This document shows, one piece after another, positions 25,411 through 36,453 of a DNA stretch of 64,000 bases. A program made the translations under genes and the position numbers. The notes below the pieces were generated by a model. The model did no database searches. It saw only the letters and a list, made by a program, of their open reading frames with translations, and was not told the DNA's origin. Origin of the DNA: Hydractinia symbiolongicarpus (Eukaryota; Cnidaria; Hydrozoa; Anthoathecata; Hydractiniidae). The stretch is taken from the NCBI RefSeq assembly GCF_029227915.1, contig NC_079887.1, positions 11,222,001-11,286,000 on the forward strand. The letters run 5' to 3'. Each line of letters starts with the position of its first letter. The first letter of the stretch is position 1.

Positions 25411-25797
25411 ATGGACATGATTTTACCTTTAGTTTTGTGTGTGCTTTTATCCTGTTGTATATTCACAAAGCCAACATCGCGATGTCCAGATACAGATCTG
25501 CTAAAATGTGCTAAAGAATTTAATGAAAGAACTTTACACGACATAAAACATTTAGAGAGACATAGTAGAACAGCCGACAAAATGACACAGTTGGCTACTA
25601 CAGAAAGCCCGATGTCGACAACAGCTAAGGCAACTCAGAAACGCGTGACGATTGGTTGCGACGCTAATTGTCATAAAAGAATGAATCTGATAGATTTGTT
25701 GTGTCGTAGAAGAAAAGTGTGTAAAGGGAAAAGAAAGGTAAAAATGGAGTATATCAATTTGTCGAAGCTGTTGCTATCATCTTTGAAGAAAAAATAA
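25411..25797 (+). CDS. Small secreted six-cysteine protein, paralogue 1
   Basis: 128 codons in one exon, entered through a splice acceptor (CGTTTTAG) 14 bases before the start, so a 5' UTR exon lies upstream. The start has A at -3 and G at +4. The N-terminus (about 20 residues, MDMILPLVLCVLLSCCIF) is a signal peptide ending before TKPTSRC. The mature part has three sections: a charged helix-like segment with Cys-x7-Cys (CPDTDLLKC), a Ser/Thr-rich linker (ATTESPMSTTAK), and a basic module GCDANC...LLCRRRKVC with spacing Cys-x3-Cys-x10-Cys-x5-Cys. The tail ends LSKLLLSSLKKK. AATAAA overlaps the stop. Secretion is inferred. I do not recognise the family; a host-defence peptide, a peptide-hormone precursor or a structural matrix protein are all possible. 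Confidence 0.8.
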   Translation: MDMILPLVLCVLLSCCIFTKPTSRCPDTDLLKCAKEFNERTLHDIKHLERHSRTADKMTQLATTESPMSTTAKATQKRVTIGCDANCHKRMNLIDLLCRRRKVCKGKRKVKMEYINLSKLLLSSLKKK

Positions 25798-25799
25798 AA

Positions 25800-27480
25800 A
25801 ATTAAAAAATCAGAAATTTGTAACTAGACTTAATCGCATCAAAACAATTGTTTAAAGAATTATCAAATTTATTTTCTGCTTCATCACTCGCTGAATGACA
25901 AAGATCTAATTTCCGGTTAACGGTGCAGTAGCCTAGGGTGTATTTAATGTATCCATTGAATTAATTACAACTGACAAGAAAGAAAAAATAGCATTTTTAA
26001 TATGTAATATGTGGCATATAAAATGTTTGTTTTTATAAAGAACAAAACTGGTTCCTAAGAAATCTAAAAATGTTTGTCACGAAAAAAAATGCAAGAATTT
26101 GTATATAAAGAAAAGAAGAAAGACAAGTTTCATGATGACCGATACTTCTTATAGTTTTAGCAAAGTAACTTTTAGTAAGAATACAATAATTTAACAGCAT
26201 CACATCTACTCAACAAAATGTCTATTTACACAAGCATACCTATATTCTCCCTCACTAAATAATTACATTGCTCTCATTAGAAAATTCATTAAGACACTTT
26301 GCAAACTAATGTTGTGAGAGGAGATGATAATTGTTAAAACTAATACCTCTGGTAAATTTGATAATTTATATGTCTCGCAAACCACTTTTCTGTAACCTAA
26401 CCTTTAGCAAATTATGAATATTAATTTAGTATATACATTTAACAATATATTATGCGATTAATAAAAATTATTATTAAAATTGATAAACAGGTTATTACAG
26501 GAATCACTTCCACCCTCGTTCCCAGGGTTTATTGCTTTTTAGATATAAGAAAAGACGGTGAGTAAAAAAGGTCTAAAAATAAAGGTGTTTTCACGAAGAT
26601 GGAGAGTGGATCTGCTTAGTAGTCTAATTGTACGGCAATTTTTACCTCAAATATAAACACCAGCTCTCAACCCACTATCCTTTAAATACACACAGATTAC
26701 GATAGCTTCTTGAATGAAGTCCCATCAGAAATGCATTATAGCATTTATATTATTGATTAGGCAGGCCGAGTTCAATAATAAATAAGTTTCATCTAAACGG
26801 TTCATATTCAAATAGTTTTAAACGCCCATCGCTACAAAACAACTTTGATACCTACAGCCTGTTTTATGCGTGTCTTGACTATCTATAGTTTAATCCCCCT
26901 TTTCTAAAAAAAACCGCTGTTTTTAACTGCTTTAAGGACATTTAAATATGGCGTGTTTAATAGAAGGTCTCTGATTGAACGTAGACAGTTAACGAAAGGT
27001 AAGAGGAAAAAATGGTGTTACAGTTTAATATTTGATGTCATGATGATATAGTTTTTTTTACAGTTGCTGTTATAATATCACTAAAAGGTTATTTTTGGAA
27101 TATGAGTGAATGGACAAAAACCTTGGAGCTATACGAACTTATCAATACTAATTGCTCAGTTTAAGAAATTATAGATAGCAATTCCATCAGAGACAATGAA
27201 TGCACATATCGATTACTGTAAGGTTTTTTGTCTCTTTTCACAAAATAACTTGCTATGGGCGTCATGTCTCTAGCCTGTCTACGATCAGTAACACGATTTA
27301 AGCAATTTCTCATTCTTTGACCCCCTTGACGTTTCTCTGCTTAAAAATTGATTCTTGATTAAGATATAGCTCTCGCTTGTATAATTATGCGCTATTTAAT
27401 ATTTTAATATACGACGTGTCACTTAGATACAGAGGTTGTGCAATATAGATGTAAATTAATTAGGATAGACATATGTCAGC
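25800..27480. other. Spacer between paralogues 1 and 2
   Basis: No gene seen. Near 26505-26565 a CACCCTCGTTCCCAGGG block with a following AAAAGACGGTG resembles blocks at 7665 and, more loosely, the MITE end at 47082. Confidence 0.5.
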
Positions 27481-27486
27481 AATTAG

Positions 27487-27620
27487 CTAACCTATCACCT
27501 TATTATTTTTGATTCTTAAAATTCCTAAATTGAGAGTATCAATTTTTGATAAAGAGATGAAAATTTAGAATTGTATCTAGATAACTTGTGATAGAGCAAA
27601 GTAGTGGTGTGTATCAGCTG
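27487..27620 (+). promoter_or_regulatory. Conserved upstream block of small secreted gene 2
   Basis: Holds AACCTATCACCTTA, then AATTTTTGATAAAGAGATG and AAAATTTAGAATTG plus ATCAGCTG, in the same order as the other copies. A plausible donor (AAGGTATGT) follows near 27651, consistent with a 5' UTR exon spliced to 28066. Confidence 0.55.
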
Positions 27621-28080
27621 CAACTAAATTGTAAACTTAAAAACCAGTGAAGGTATGTACTCATTCTATAGATGATTTTTTGTGCGACTTAAATTTGTGT
27701 TGAATACAGTGCGCTCATACTGTTGTAGTTAAAATATAAACAACAGATCACAGATCAAAGAAATCCATTCAAAGAAAAGAAATATTTGTTAGAGATTGGT
27801 TATTTTATCTTTTTTTTCTTTTTCTTGTTTAAAAAACTACAGTTAATGAAAATAAATCCTGCCTTGGAATTTTGTGTTTTTAAAAAATCTATAAATGTTT
27901 TTTATAGCCATGTTAGCTTGTATGGTCCTGTTTTTTACCTACAAACATGCGTGCGCATGTATAAAAATTCGGATTTTTTTGGTAAAAATTGGCAAATTAT
28001 CTATAAAAGTAGATTTTTATTGCATCTTTTATCTAGCTTAATTGATGTTGCAATTTTTTTTACAGATAAACCCCACGAAT

Positions 28081-28455
28081 ATGGATTTGATTTTACATTT
28101 CACTTTGTGCATGTCTTTACTCTGTTACATCTTCGCAAAGCCAACCTCCAAATGCGTTGAAAAATATCCGCAAAAATGTGCGGAAGACTTTATGAAACAA
28201 GTAAAAAACGATGAAGAATACGTAAAAAGAGAAGACGACAGAGACGTGACGCAGACAACGACAAAAAGTCCGACATCGACGAAAAATAAAGTAACTCATG
28301 GGCTTGCATGTGATGCTAAATGTCGGAAAAGAAGACTTATCGCTGTGTTGTTGTGTCGAAGAAGGGGAACATGTAAAGATGGTAAGAAGATGATGAAGAA
28401 GAAATTCTTGTTTTTAAGCCTGTCCTTATCCTCTTTGAGAACGAGTACAAGTTAA
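28081..28455 (+). CDS. Small secreted six-cysteine protein, paralogue 2
   Basis: 124 codons after a strong acceptor (TTTTTTTTACAG ending at 28065). The ATG at 28081 aligns with the paralogues' starts; the open frame extends upstream only into the intron. The signal peptide (MDLILHFTLCMSLLCYIFA) is followed by KPTSKC. The mature chain repeats the family plan: Cys-x7-Cys (CVEKYPQKC), an acidic/basic helix-like stretch, a Thr-rich linker (TQTTTKSPTSTK), and a basic module ACDAKC...LLCRRRGTC with the same Cys-x3-Cys-x10-Cys-x5-Cys spacing. The tail FLFLSLSLSSLR matches the shape of the other two tails. Only scattered residues outside the cysteines are conserved, a sign of fast divergence. Function unknown. 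Confidence 0.8.
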   Translation: MDLILHFTLCMSLLCYIFAKPTSKCVEKYPQKCAEDFMKQVKNDEEYVKREDDRDVTQTTTKSPTSTKNKVTHGLACDAKCRKRRLIAVLLCRRRGTCKDGKKMMKKKFLFLSLSLSSLRTSTS

Positions 28456-28664
28456 TCACAGCTCAAAGGATGCTCAGTTGTTAACTTAGCGCTGTGACAG
28501 TAAAGAAATGGTTTGAAATTCAAGCCAGTGGAAATATAAAATTTAGTGCGATATTGTTAACTCATCAAAAAGTTTTAAAAGTCAGCTAAAGGTACGAAAT
28601 GTAGAAGGTTACCAATCTTACCATACCAGCAACTACATTGAAAATGTTAGATGTCCCGAAGAAA

Positions 28665-28736
28665 CACGAAGAGACACGAAGAAACACGAAGAAACACGAA
28701 GAGACACGAAGACACGAAGACACGACAAAACACGAA
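28665..28736. repeat. ACACGAAGA(AA) minisatellite
   Basis: Seven or so 9-11-bp units (GAAGAAACAC / GAAGAGACAC) shortly downstream of paralogue 2. Confidence 0.85.
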
Positions 28737-28739
28737 GAT

Positions 28740-30290
28740 CTGAAAACGAAGTTGTCCTATTGACAACAATTGAATTCTATTGACAACAAGTTACAACGTT
28801 TCGTAATGTTCTGTAGGAGTGTATTTTATATGCCCGGTTAAATTATAATACTTAATATATTATTCTGATGAAAATATATATTGAACCTAGAAAAGACAGC
28901 TATGTTATTTTCATCTAAAGCGAAGAGGCGTGTTATTCTATTTAGTAAACTGAAGCTAGGCTAAAATGAGAAAAGTTCACAAACAATAGGTAAAAAAGGT
29001 CACGGAAAAAGGTCAATTAAGTAGCACCTTAGGTCTCTTGTTTAGTAGTTGTTCATAGCAATCGACTTTTTTTCTTAGTATTACTATTAACTAATCAATT
29101 AAAATAATGAATGTAATGAAAATAATGAATCCTCAATTGTTAATACGATTGGTTTTCCCCTGAACGTTTTTTGATGTATCGAGAGAGTTAACATAGTTGC
29201 TTATTGCCTGGGTAAAAGGGCGGCATCGATATTTTCGAAAATCGCGCAATGTGATTCATTAGAACTTACGTCATAGCGGGCAATATTCCACGGTATTGCC
29301 CGCTACCATAGCAACCGTGTTTAAACTTTAAATATGGTAGCATTAAATGTAAATAAACACGGAAAAAAGTAAACAAAAAGCGAAACAGAAGTAAAACTTA
29401 CTTTTATTTGTAACCAAGTACACGATGAATAGTAAAAATAACTTCAGTTTAGTTACAATAAAAACCTGTAATGTTTACACGATATTCGATTTTAAAAAAC
29501 CTACTATTAGTTTGAATGTACGTTTTATATGGGAATAGTTTCTATATAGACATAATTTCTACATCCTGTCGATAATGTTATATTTCTTTGTCGTAAAATG
29601 CAGTACCCGGATAATAATCCGGCAATACGTGACAGAGGTCAATATTCGAAGGTATTGCCCGAAATAAACAGTTATTATAGGCTTTATAATGACAACAAAC
29701 TTCATAAATTCACCTAGCATCTTGCGAAATAATATTTTAACGCTACCAAATGTTCTATGAACATTAATCAATGGATATCACAACCATAATGCGAAGAGTT
29801 TATCGGAAGACTAGAGATTGTCAATTGTTCTATATATTTCTGGCACTAGATTGCAATAGTGTGCCTCCTTAGTTCACTGTCAGCCTTTTAGTAAAGTGTT
29901 CCCTTATAATGCGGTGGGTCGTGAATTGGTTAATTAATTTATCATTTTGGGCTCGCACTGCTTCAGTAGCTTTTGGAAACGTTTATTGCACTGGAACCTC
30001 CTCCAAAGGGCCCTTGACAAAAGTACTAATAGGAATTGATGGTGCAAACCAGGGTAAAAATTTAAACGCAAACAGCTTCCAGGAATAAGATTTTTACTTT
30101 TGCAAACTTTTTAAGAATTTCTTACTTATTTTTGGAAATTTACATACACACAATTTCGACGTACACATAAATTATTGGTGACAGGAAACTAATAAGAAAT
30201 GTTTTGTATTGTTACATTATACGCGTGCCGTTCACTAAAATACATTCTCGCCATTTTTCACATATTTCAACAGACGCGTGCCCTTAATTA
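28740..30290. other. Spacer downstream of paralogue 2
   Basis: No gene seen. It contains a perfect hairpin at 29275-29304 and a related half-site at 29640-29661. Confidence 0.5.
29275..29304. repeat. Perfect 11-bp-stem hairpin
   Basis: AGCGGGCAATA and its exact complement TATTGCCCGCT flank an 8-base loop. At 29640-29661 a similar CAATATTCgaaGGTATTGCCCG occurs, so the hairpin is probably part of a dispersed element rather than a unique structure. Confidence 0.75.
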
Positions 30291-30295
30291 CGTCA

Positions 30296-30450
30296 TCTTT
30301 CACCTTTAAAACTTATTTTAAGATTCATAACCACACATACTGATTAATTAAATTGAATGTCACTTTTTGACAAAAAGGTTGAAATTTAGAATTGCGATCT
30401 AAGTTATATTTTTAACAGTAGTGAGTCAGCTGATAGCACAAAGTGGCAGA
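30296..30450 (+). promoter_or_regulatory. Orphan copy of the paralogues' upstream block
   Basis: It contains TTTCACCTTTAAAA, CACTTTTTGACAAAAAGGTTG, then AAATTTAGAATTGCGATCT and AGTGAGTCAGCTGATAG, closely matching the block before paralogue 3. No six-cysteine coding exon follows within the next 2 kb. Both this copy and the paralogue 3 copy carry TGAGTCA, the AP-1 consensus. It looks like the remnant of a fourth gene whose coding exon was lost. Confidence 0.55.
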
Positions 30451-32336
30451 CCATTCCATTAATTATTTCAATTATGTCTTAAAAAGACGCCAAAGAATCT
30501 CTAAATAAATGGCTGTTCAATAAATGAAATTTCAGTCTTTTTGATGACTATGCAATTTTAATGAAAAAATGTTATGGAAAACTTCATGGATGTTTGTTCG
30601 AAATGACCCAAACTATTTTTTTTCTTGTGACTATGCTTTAAGTGATATGGAATTTACCGAAGCTAGATTTGCATTTCGTACAGCGAGTTTCAACAGACTA
30701 AAATATTTTTAAAAACACTAAATAAATTAGAAATAATCATTTTGATCGATTTTTACGTTTCATCTAGGTTTCCTAAAACAGTGTTTACAAACTTGAGCTC
30801 ACTTTTCTAGTTTCATATTTTTCATTCTCTTTTGCTGTTGAAATAATTATTTATAATGTAAGCATTTTTTCTGCGCAATTAACTAAAGCAAACACTCTTC
30901 CGTAGAGGACTACGTAATCAGTAATGCGCCGTAGAACTTTCTGCCGAAACGGCTGGTTTATTTTAGATACGGAAAGGATTTTAATCAACAAACATGAATC
31001 CCAAAAAAGATTTTTGGAAACAGCAAAACATACCGACACAGCAAAAATACTGGTGTTCACAAAGACAAGAGTGTCTCGGGCGCGAAACGCTTATACACAT
31101 TGATATGTGTGAGGAACAACCAAAGCAATACAACGTGGCGCAATGTATTTTTATTTTGTATTCTCATGTTAGGTAAATATCCACATTAATATTATTTATC
31201 GAAATATGATTAGCGCCGGGGTTATATTCGTTATAGAATGTGTGTCATTTTTTTTGCTTTTTTATTTTTTCAAGAAACAGTCAGCAGTTCAAAATCACTG
31301 TTGGGTATACTTGGTCATAATCACAGTAGGATAAATATTTGAATTAAATCTGCAATGGAATAATAAAATGGATTCCACTATTGCTTGTTTTGTGACAAAA
31401 TTACGAAATTTTATACTATTCACGCATATATATCTCATCAAATTGTGTTTAATGACGCATAATTGGTTTTTAGATGACATTAATTTTTCTAATTTCTTAT
31501 TTAAATGGTGGGTGGTGACTTAATTAAATTTGAAAGTGCAAACAAGGTCAAACCGAGATATTGTCACGAGCAGAAAACCAATTTATGTGAGACATTTATA
31601 ACAACAAGCGTGGAGCCTCAAGTTTTTAATTAGTTGCTGCTAGTAGCAACCAAGTACAAAACAAGTTGTTATGTTGGAGTTTTAGACTGAATTTTCATTT
31701 TTGTTTACTACTAGCCGTACGGCTGACGAAAAGCTGACGTCCGGCGAGAATTAACACATGCAAATTGAAAACTTCGTTTTCGTCACTATTATCTTTAGTA
31801 TTTCTTATTAAAATAATAAAATATGTTACAAATAAAGTTACTGAGGTGGAATAATAGGTTTGAATATTTTAGGATGAAAATGTTCTAAACTTTTATGTCA
31901 TCAAATTGTTAAGTACCTTAATGAAAGAACACCAAAAATAATTTCGACGACATGGACATACTTTAGAAGTATTGGAAACCTTTCGATCAAGAATAACACC
32001 AAAACTAAATGGAAACACGTGTTCTTCTTAAATTAATTCTTTTCATTCAACTCAATTTTTTTTATTGCTTTGGGTCCTTAAGAAACTATAGCTAATAGCT
32101 AAACCTTCTCTACAAAATAATATTAAGCGCTCATACAGGTTCCAGAAACATTAGATTATGTTTATGAATTCTTTTAAAACTCTGTAACATCTTTAAATCT
32201 ATAACGTTTTTAACGCACCGAAGATATGTTTTTTTTAATCAAAACATTGACCTTACCTATTTTTCATCTTAATATGAACGTTTATTTGTTGTCAACCTCT
32301 TTTACAGATTTAATAATATTACAATCTTCGTATCTA
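30451..32336. other. Intergenic, no gene seen
   Basis: AT-rich. The short open frames at 30851-31176 lack domains or splice support. Confidence 0.45.
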
Positions 32337-33098
32337 TTAACCCTATTCGGTCCGGGGTTTTTCGAACATACTATAACCGGGGGGGGGGGGGGGGGGGGGG
32401 CGGATTCCGCCCCCCCCTCAATAACTTTTCATAGGATTGTTCAAATTGAATGAAACTTGGCACACTTATAGTACGTCATAAAAGGAACAAAATGGCGGCA
32501 ATAAATTTTTGCTTGCGTCAGCACATTTTCTGTGACGTCATCAAAAGCTTGAACATTGTTAAAAATGCCACTATCTGCTTAAAATATAATTACTTTTGTT
32601 CTAGAGCGAATTTTTACATTCTGTTTGAAGTTTCTAAAAGCTAAATAAAATTTTTTTAACATATCTTCCGGTTTTTACATGGATCGGATAAAAAATTGCC
32701 AAAAATTGCCCGAAAATCCGTTTTTCCCCGAGTTTCGGGTAAAATCCGACAAAATCGGGAAATCGGATTAGTCACGTGTCAAAATTATTCAAAATGATTT
32801 TTCTTGATGAAACAAAGTTGTGTTGTATGTTTCAAGTTCTAAGGATAATCCTAACAGGAGTTGTTATATTTTCCCCATTATAAGGACTTCATAGAGATTT
32901 TAGGGGTAGTTTCGAGTAATGGCCAATATCAAAGCCTCTGAAAGGTATGGGACCTAGAAATTCAGCATGCAGGTGTCTAATAGATAAATATTGAAACTCA
33001 GTAAGTATCATAGCCATATAAGAAAGCAATCAGGAGTTAATAAAAAAAACCGTCAGGGGGGCGGAATCCGCCCCCCCCCCCGGACCGAATAGGGTTAA
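32337..33098. mobile_element. Non-autonomous piggyBac-like MITE, 754 bp, with TTAA target duplication
   Basis: Element body 32341-33094, flanked on both sides by TTAA (32337-32340 and 33095-33098). The ends are perfect inverted repeats of at least 17 bp (CCCTATTCGGTCCGGGG). Further in, both ends carry a G-run followed by CGGATTCCGCCCCCC, which forms subterminal inverted repeats. A TTAA duplication and termini starting CCC are hallmarks of the piggyBac superfamily. There is no transposase frame, so it would depend on a helper element elsewhere. A decayed relative of its left end is at 14653. Confidence 0.85.
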
Positions 33099-33099
33099 G

Positions 33100-34185
33100 C
33101 CTATGATCTCTTCAGCTTTCAGTTAAAAGTGTAACTTGTATATTAAGTGCCAAATTTTATAGTATAAACTGTGTTAAACAGCTTTTGTGAATATTTGTTA
33201 TGCTCTCAGAAAATATAAAGATTTAAGAATAAGCAAAGATTTCTAACTCTTTCTGCATCATTTTTGAATTCAAATTTTTATCGCTTTTAGATGGTATCAA
33301 CATTTTTTAGTAATTTTTCATTACTATACACCACAGAGAAGATGTCAAGCAATTAAGTAGACGAAATAAGATTTTAAACAGTAGCAAACATAGATTTGCG
33401 CGCATGCGCAATGATGCTTTTAAAAAGTTTTTCAAAGCTGTTTTAGCCAACTTGTGTATCTCTATAACTAAATACGCCAATTGACATCCTTTTGAATAAG
33501 GTAAAAAAATGGCTAACTGCTGAATAGCATTTGTCAAATAATCGCTTAGCCCATTAATTTTTGATTTTAAAAAAATGTCCAGGACAGTCAATCGGCCAAA
33601 TATATTGTATGGAAAAAATTAAAATGAACATTTCTGAAATCAAGCTTCCCCATGGTGACAGAAAGATCTCATGCCAACACGTCCAGCTGTAATGTGTACC
33701 ATCAAGTCGAAGATAGAATGGTTTGGGGTAAATACTCAATAAATACACCTATTTCCCTATCCATTTTGCCGTCAATAAAAACAAGGTTGTAGTTTTTAAA
33801 ACGAGGCAAGTGTGATGCATTTTGCAAACAAGCAGGTGCTTACAGTGAAACAGTGTATCCTGCTTTATATTTAAGTAGAACTTGGAATTCTTTATGAATA
33901 GATATAGGCTTTTAAAGTTGCATTAGTGTTAAAACAATTTATTTCAAGCTAATATGATAGACATATATAAGGGTAAAAGGGTAGGGTAGAAAACCTTTGT
34001 TGTATTTTGTAACTAGATGTAGCTGACCAATTACAAGTGCTTCAAAAAAAAGTATAGCTGGCAAAGTCAGTAGCTGGCCTGCCATAAAGTTTAGTGATAG
34101 AATTGCAGGGAATTCTTGGATCCGGGTTAACATGCTTTACATTTTCGGATAATTAAAGAATTTTACTAACCTGTTGGCTTTCGCC
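33100..34185. other. Intergenic, no gene seen
   Basis: 33750-33830 resembles 37290-37365 (CTATCCATTTTGCCGT and later AAAACGAGGCAAR), which marks a dispersed repeat; otherwise nothing nameable. Confidence 0.45.
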
Positions 34186-34189
34186 ACAG

Positions 34190-34291
34190 CATTGGCGAGT
34201 ACCAACATGGATTACGAAGGGTGTCCTTTTTGTGATTTTCTTATCAAAAGAGTTCTAAACTGCAAATCTCCTTTTGAATGTGTAGAAACAA
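34190..34291 (+). CDS. Possible coding exon with four cysteines (speculative)
   Basis: Bordered by an acceptor-like CGCCACAG (to 34189) and a donor-like GTATGC (from 34292). From an ATG at 34207 it reads MDYEGCPFCDFLIKRVL, then NCKSPFECVET. The cysteine spacing, Cys-x2-Cys-x9-Cys-x5-Cys, is close to the basic module of the neighbouring secreted family (x3, x10, x5), but there is no signal peptide or shared linker, and partner exons were not found. It could equally be chance. Confidence 0.25.
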
Positions 34292-34299
34292 GTATGCCA

Positions 34300-35450
34300 C
34301 TGTATATATATTTGCTTGAGAATAAATTTAATGTTATGCATTTTTAGGAAGTATAGCTTAGGCACATTAGCTACATATATAGCAGTTTTGCAATCACGTG
34401 TATGCAATCAACATCGAGGGATGAAAATACAACGTAATTTAATAATAACTCTTAAGAACCTTTATTTTTAACTATACTCTAATCCTTGTAAGTATTATCG
34501 ATACACAGTTCATTCCAATTGAACATGGGTGACCAATTCCAGTCGGGCACCTTTTTATCTACTATTTTTAGAAAATCAAAAAAATTAATTGAAAAGAAAG
34601 AAAATCATCGCTCCCACAATCATTCTAATCCGTGAAAAATACCAAATGTAGGCCTTGTGAGACTTGATTAAGACCTAGTTGTCAATACACTCCGTACGCA
34701 GTCTTTAAAATTAGGTTCATGACTCAAAGTTAAGCTTAGCTCTTTTAAGTGAAAAAGTCTTTTAAAATTTTCCACGACCAGAAAGAAGTATTTAATTGAA
34801 TTAGATTGAATTCAAAATTTACTGAGTTTTCTGAAGATTGAGAAGACTCTCGTTAACAAAAGAATGGGTAAATGCTCTAATCAAAAACAACAGAAATGGT
34901 TGATTCCTTAATTCTTGCCTAAACAAAATGTTGTCAATATCCATAAATTTAACATTTAAAACAAACATTCAAACTTTGCAAGATCAATAAGTTGCAATAT
35001 GTTTTGTAGCTCGGACATCTGGAATTGTTCAAGTTAATGTCATTTCAGTTTGTTTAAGTTTTTGGTTCAATCTTTTGACAATTTTCTCCATTACTGGTTG
35101 TATATCTAGTGTTTGACTTCTCAATAATTTTGCCAAGTTTCAGCTTGAAAATAATTTTCTGGGTGACATGCACAGCACTTAAACCACGAATAAGGTATTC
35201 TTTAAACTTTGAGGAGAAACTTTTAAAATTAACATTGATTGAAGGAGCTTCCCTAATTAATAATGGGGACGTTTGTTTATCATATTTAATGGTCACAGTC
35301 CATGCATTTGGGATTCCACTTCATTAATTATAACTGGGGGTGATATTGGCTTGTCATAGTTAGACATAAATAGTTTATCCGATGTTACTTCACATCTGTT
35401 TATTGTCACTCACTAGGAGCTTCTTCAAACAGATGCGTGACGCAAATTGG
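34300..35450. other. Intergenic, no gene seen
   Basis: AT-rich spacer before the third upstream block. No convincing features. Confidence 0.45.
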
Positions 35451-35600
35451 GTAACCTATCACCTTTAAAAAGCTGTTCAAAGCCTTGCACATATCAATAA
35501 ATTACCTTGCCTACCACTTTTTGACAGAGAGATTGAAATTTAGAATTGCCTTTGGCTAACCTAAATTATGGTAGGTTTAGTGGTATTGAGTCAGATGATA
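35451..35600 (+). promoter_or_regulatory. Conserved upstream block of small secreted gene 3
   Basis: It contains AACCTATCACCTTTAAAA, ACTTTTTGACAGAGAGATTG, then AAATTTAGAATTGC and TATTGAGTCAGATGATA, including the AP-1 consensus TGAGTCA. It is the best-preserved match to the orphan block at 30296. Confidence 0.6.
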
Positions 35601-35781
35601 TAGTTAAAAAAGGTAACTGAGTATTGGAAATTCAAAAAAAGTTGAAAATTTGGCGATTTCACCTGTTCTTTAGTCACATTTTGTCCAGTAAGTATGTTGT
35701 TAGATAGTGACATTATTTTCTTGGATAGATAATTGCAGCTAACAATTTTTCCTTTTTTTGGTGTAGTTCAACCTCAAAAAC

Positions 35782-36180
35782 ATGAGATTAATTTCCTATT
35801 GTGCTTTGTGCATGCTTGCTCGACATTACATTCTGGCAAAACCAATGACAAAGTGTTTAGAAGTTAATCCCAGAAAATGTGCTAGAGACTTAAACGAAAA
35901 GATTTCAGAAGATATAAAAATATTAGAAAGAAACGAAGACAGTATAAGGGCAGACGACGTAAATACGACACAATCGACGACTACAGAAAGTCCGGCGTCG
36001 ACAAAAACAAAAGTCATGCAGTTGCGCGTGACGTTTGGCTGTGATGAGATGTGTCAGAAAAGAATCCTTCTTCACAAAATCTTGTGCCAACGAAGAAGAA
36101 CGTGCAAATATGATCAAGAAATGATGAAGAAATATTTCTTGTTTTCAAATATGTCACTAGCATCGTTGAAAATGAAGTAA
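35782..36180 (+). CDS. Small secreted six-cysteine protein, paralogue 3
   Basis: 132 codons in one exon after a splice acceptor (TTTTTTTGGTGTAG ending about 35766). The leader (MRLISYCALCMLARHYILA) is less hydrophobic than its paralogues' but ends at the same KPMTKC position. The mature part has Cys-x7-Cys (CLEVNPRKC), a charged segment (EKISEDIKILERNED), the linker TTQSTTTESPASTKTK, and the basic module GCDEMC...ILCQRRRTC with the family spacing Cys-x3-Cys-x10-Cys-x5-Cys. The tail is YFLFSNMSLASLKMK. It is closer to paralogue 1 in the charged and linker segments and shares MMKKxFLF with paralogue 2. AATAAA follows 10 bases after the stop. Function unknown; secretion inferred. Confidence 0.8.
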   Translation: MRLISYCALCMLARHYILAKPMTKCLEVNPRKCARDLNEKISEDIKILERNEDSIRADDVNTTQSTTTESPASTKTKVMQLRVTFGCDEMCQKRILLHKILCQRRRTCKYDQEMMKKYFLFSNMSLASLKMK

Positions 36181-36190
36181 CACACAGTGT

Positions 36191-36196
36191 AATAAA
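36191..36196 (+). terminator. Polyadenylation signal AATAAA of paralogue 3
   Basis: The hexamer lies 10 bases after the stop, and a second AAATAAAA lies about 20 bases further on. Confidence 0.5.
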
Positions 36197-36420
36197 AATT
36201 GTACATGATCGAAATAAAAAATCTATGTGAAATATTCTGAATTCTTTACTGACAAGTTTGATCAAGTCGGAGGTAAACAATGTCTTCGAATCAAACTTAT
36301 AAGACGAAAGTCCAGACGATACCTTTGACACTTTCAAATAACGAACTGCTTTGAAAATAACCATCCTGTTAAATTTTCTCTCTGGATGTCTATTTCTAAT
36401 CAATGCGTAAAACATAATTT

Positions 36421-36453
36421 TTTTGTTTGTTTTTTTGTTTGTTTGTTTGTTTG
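36421..36453. repeat. (GTTT)n microsatellite
   Basis: Run of GTTT units with one longer T tract. Confidence 0.9.
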
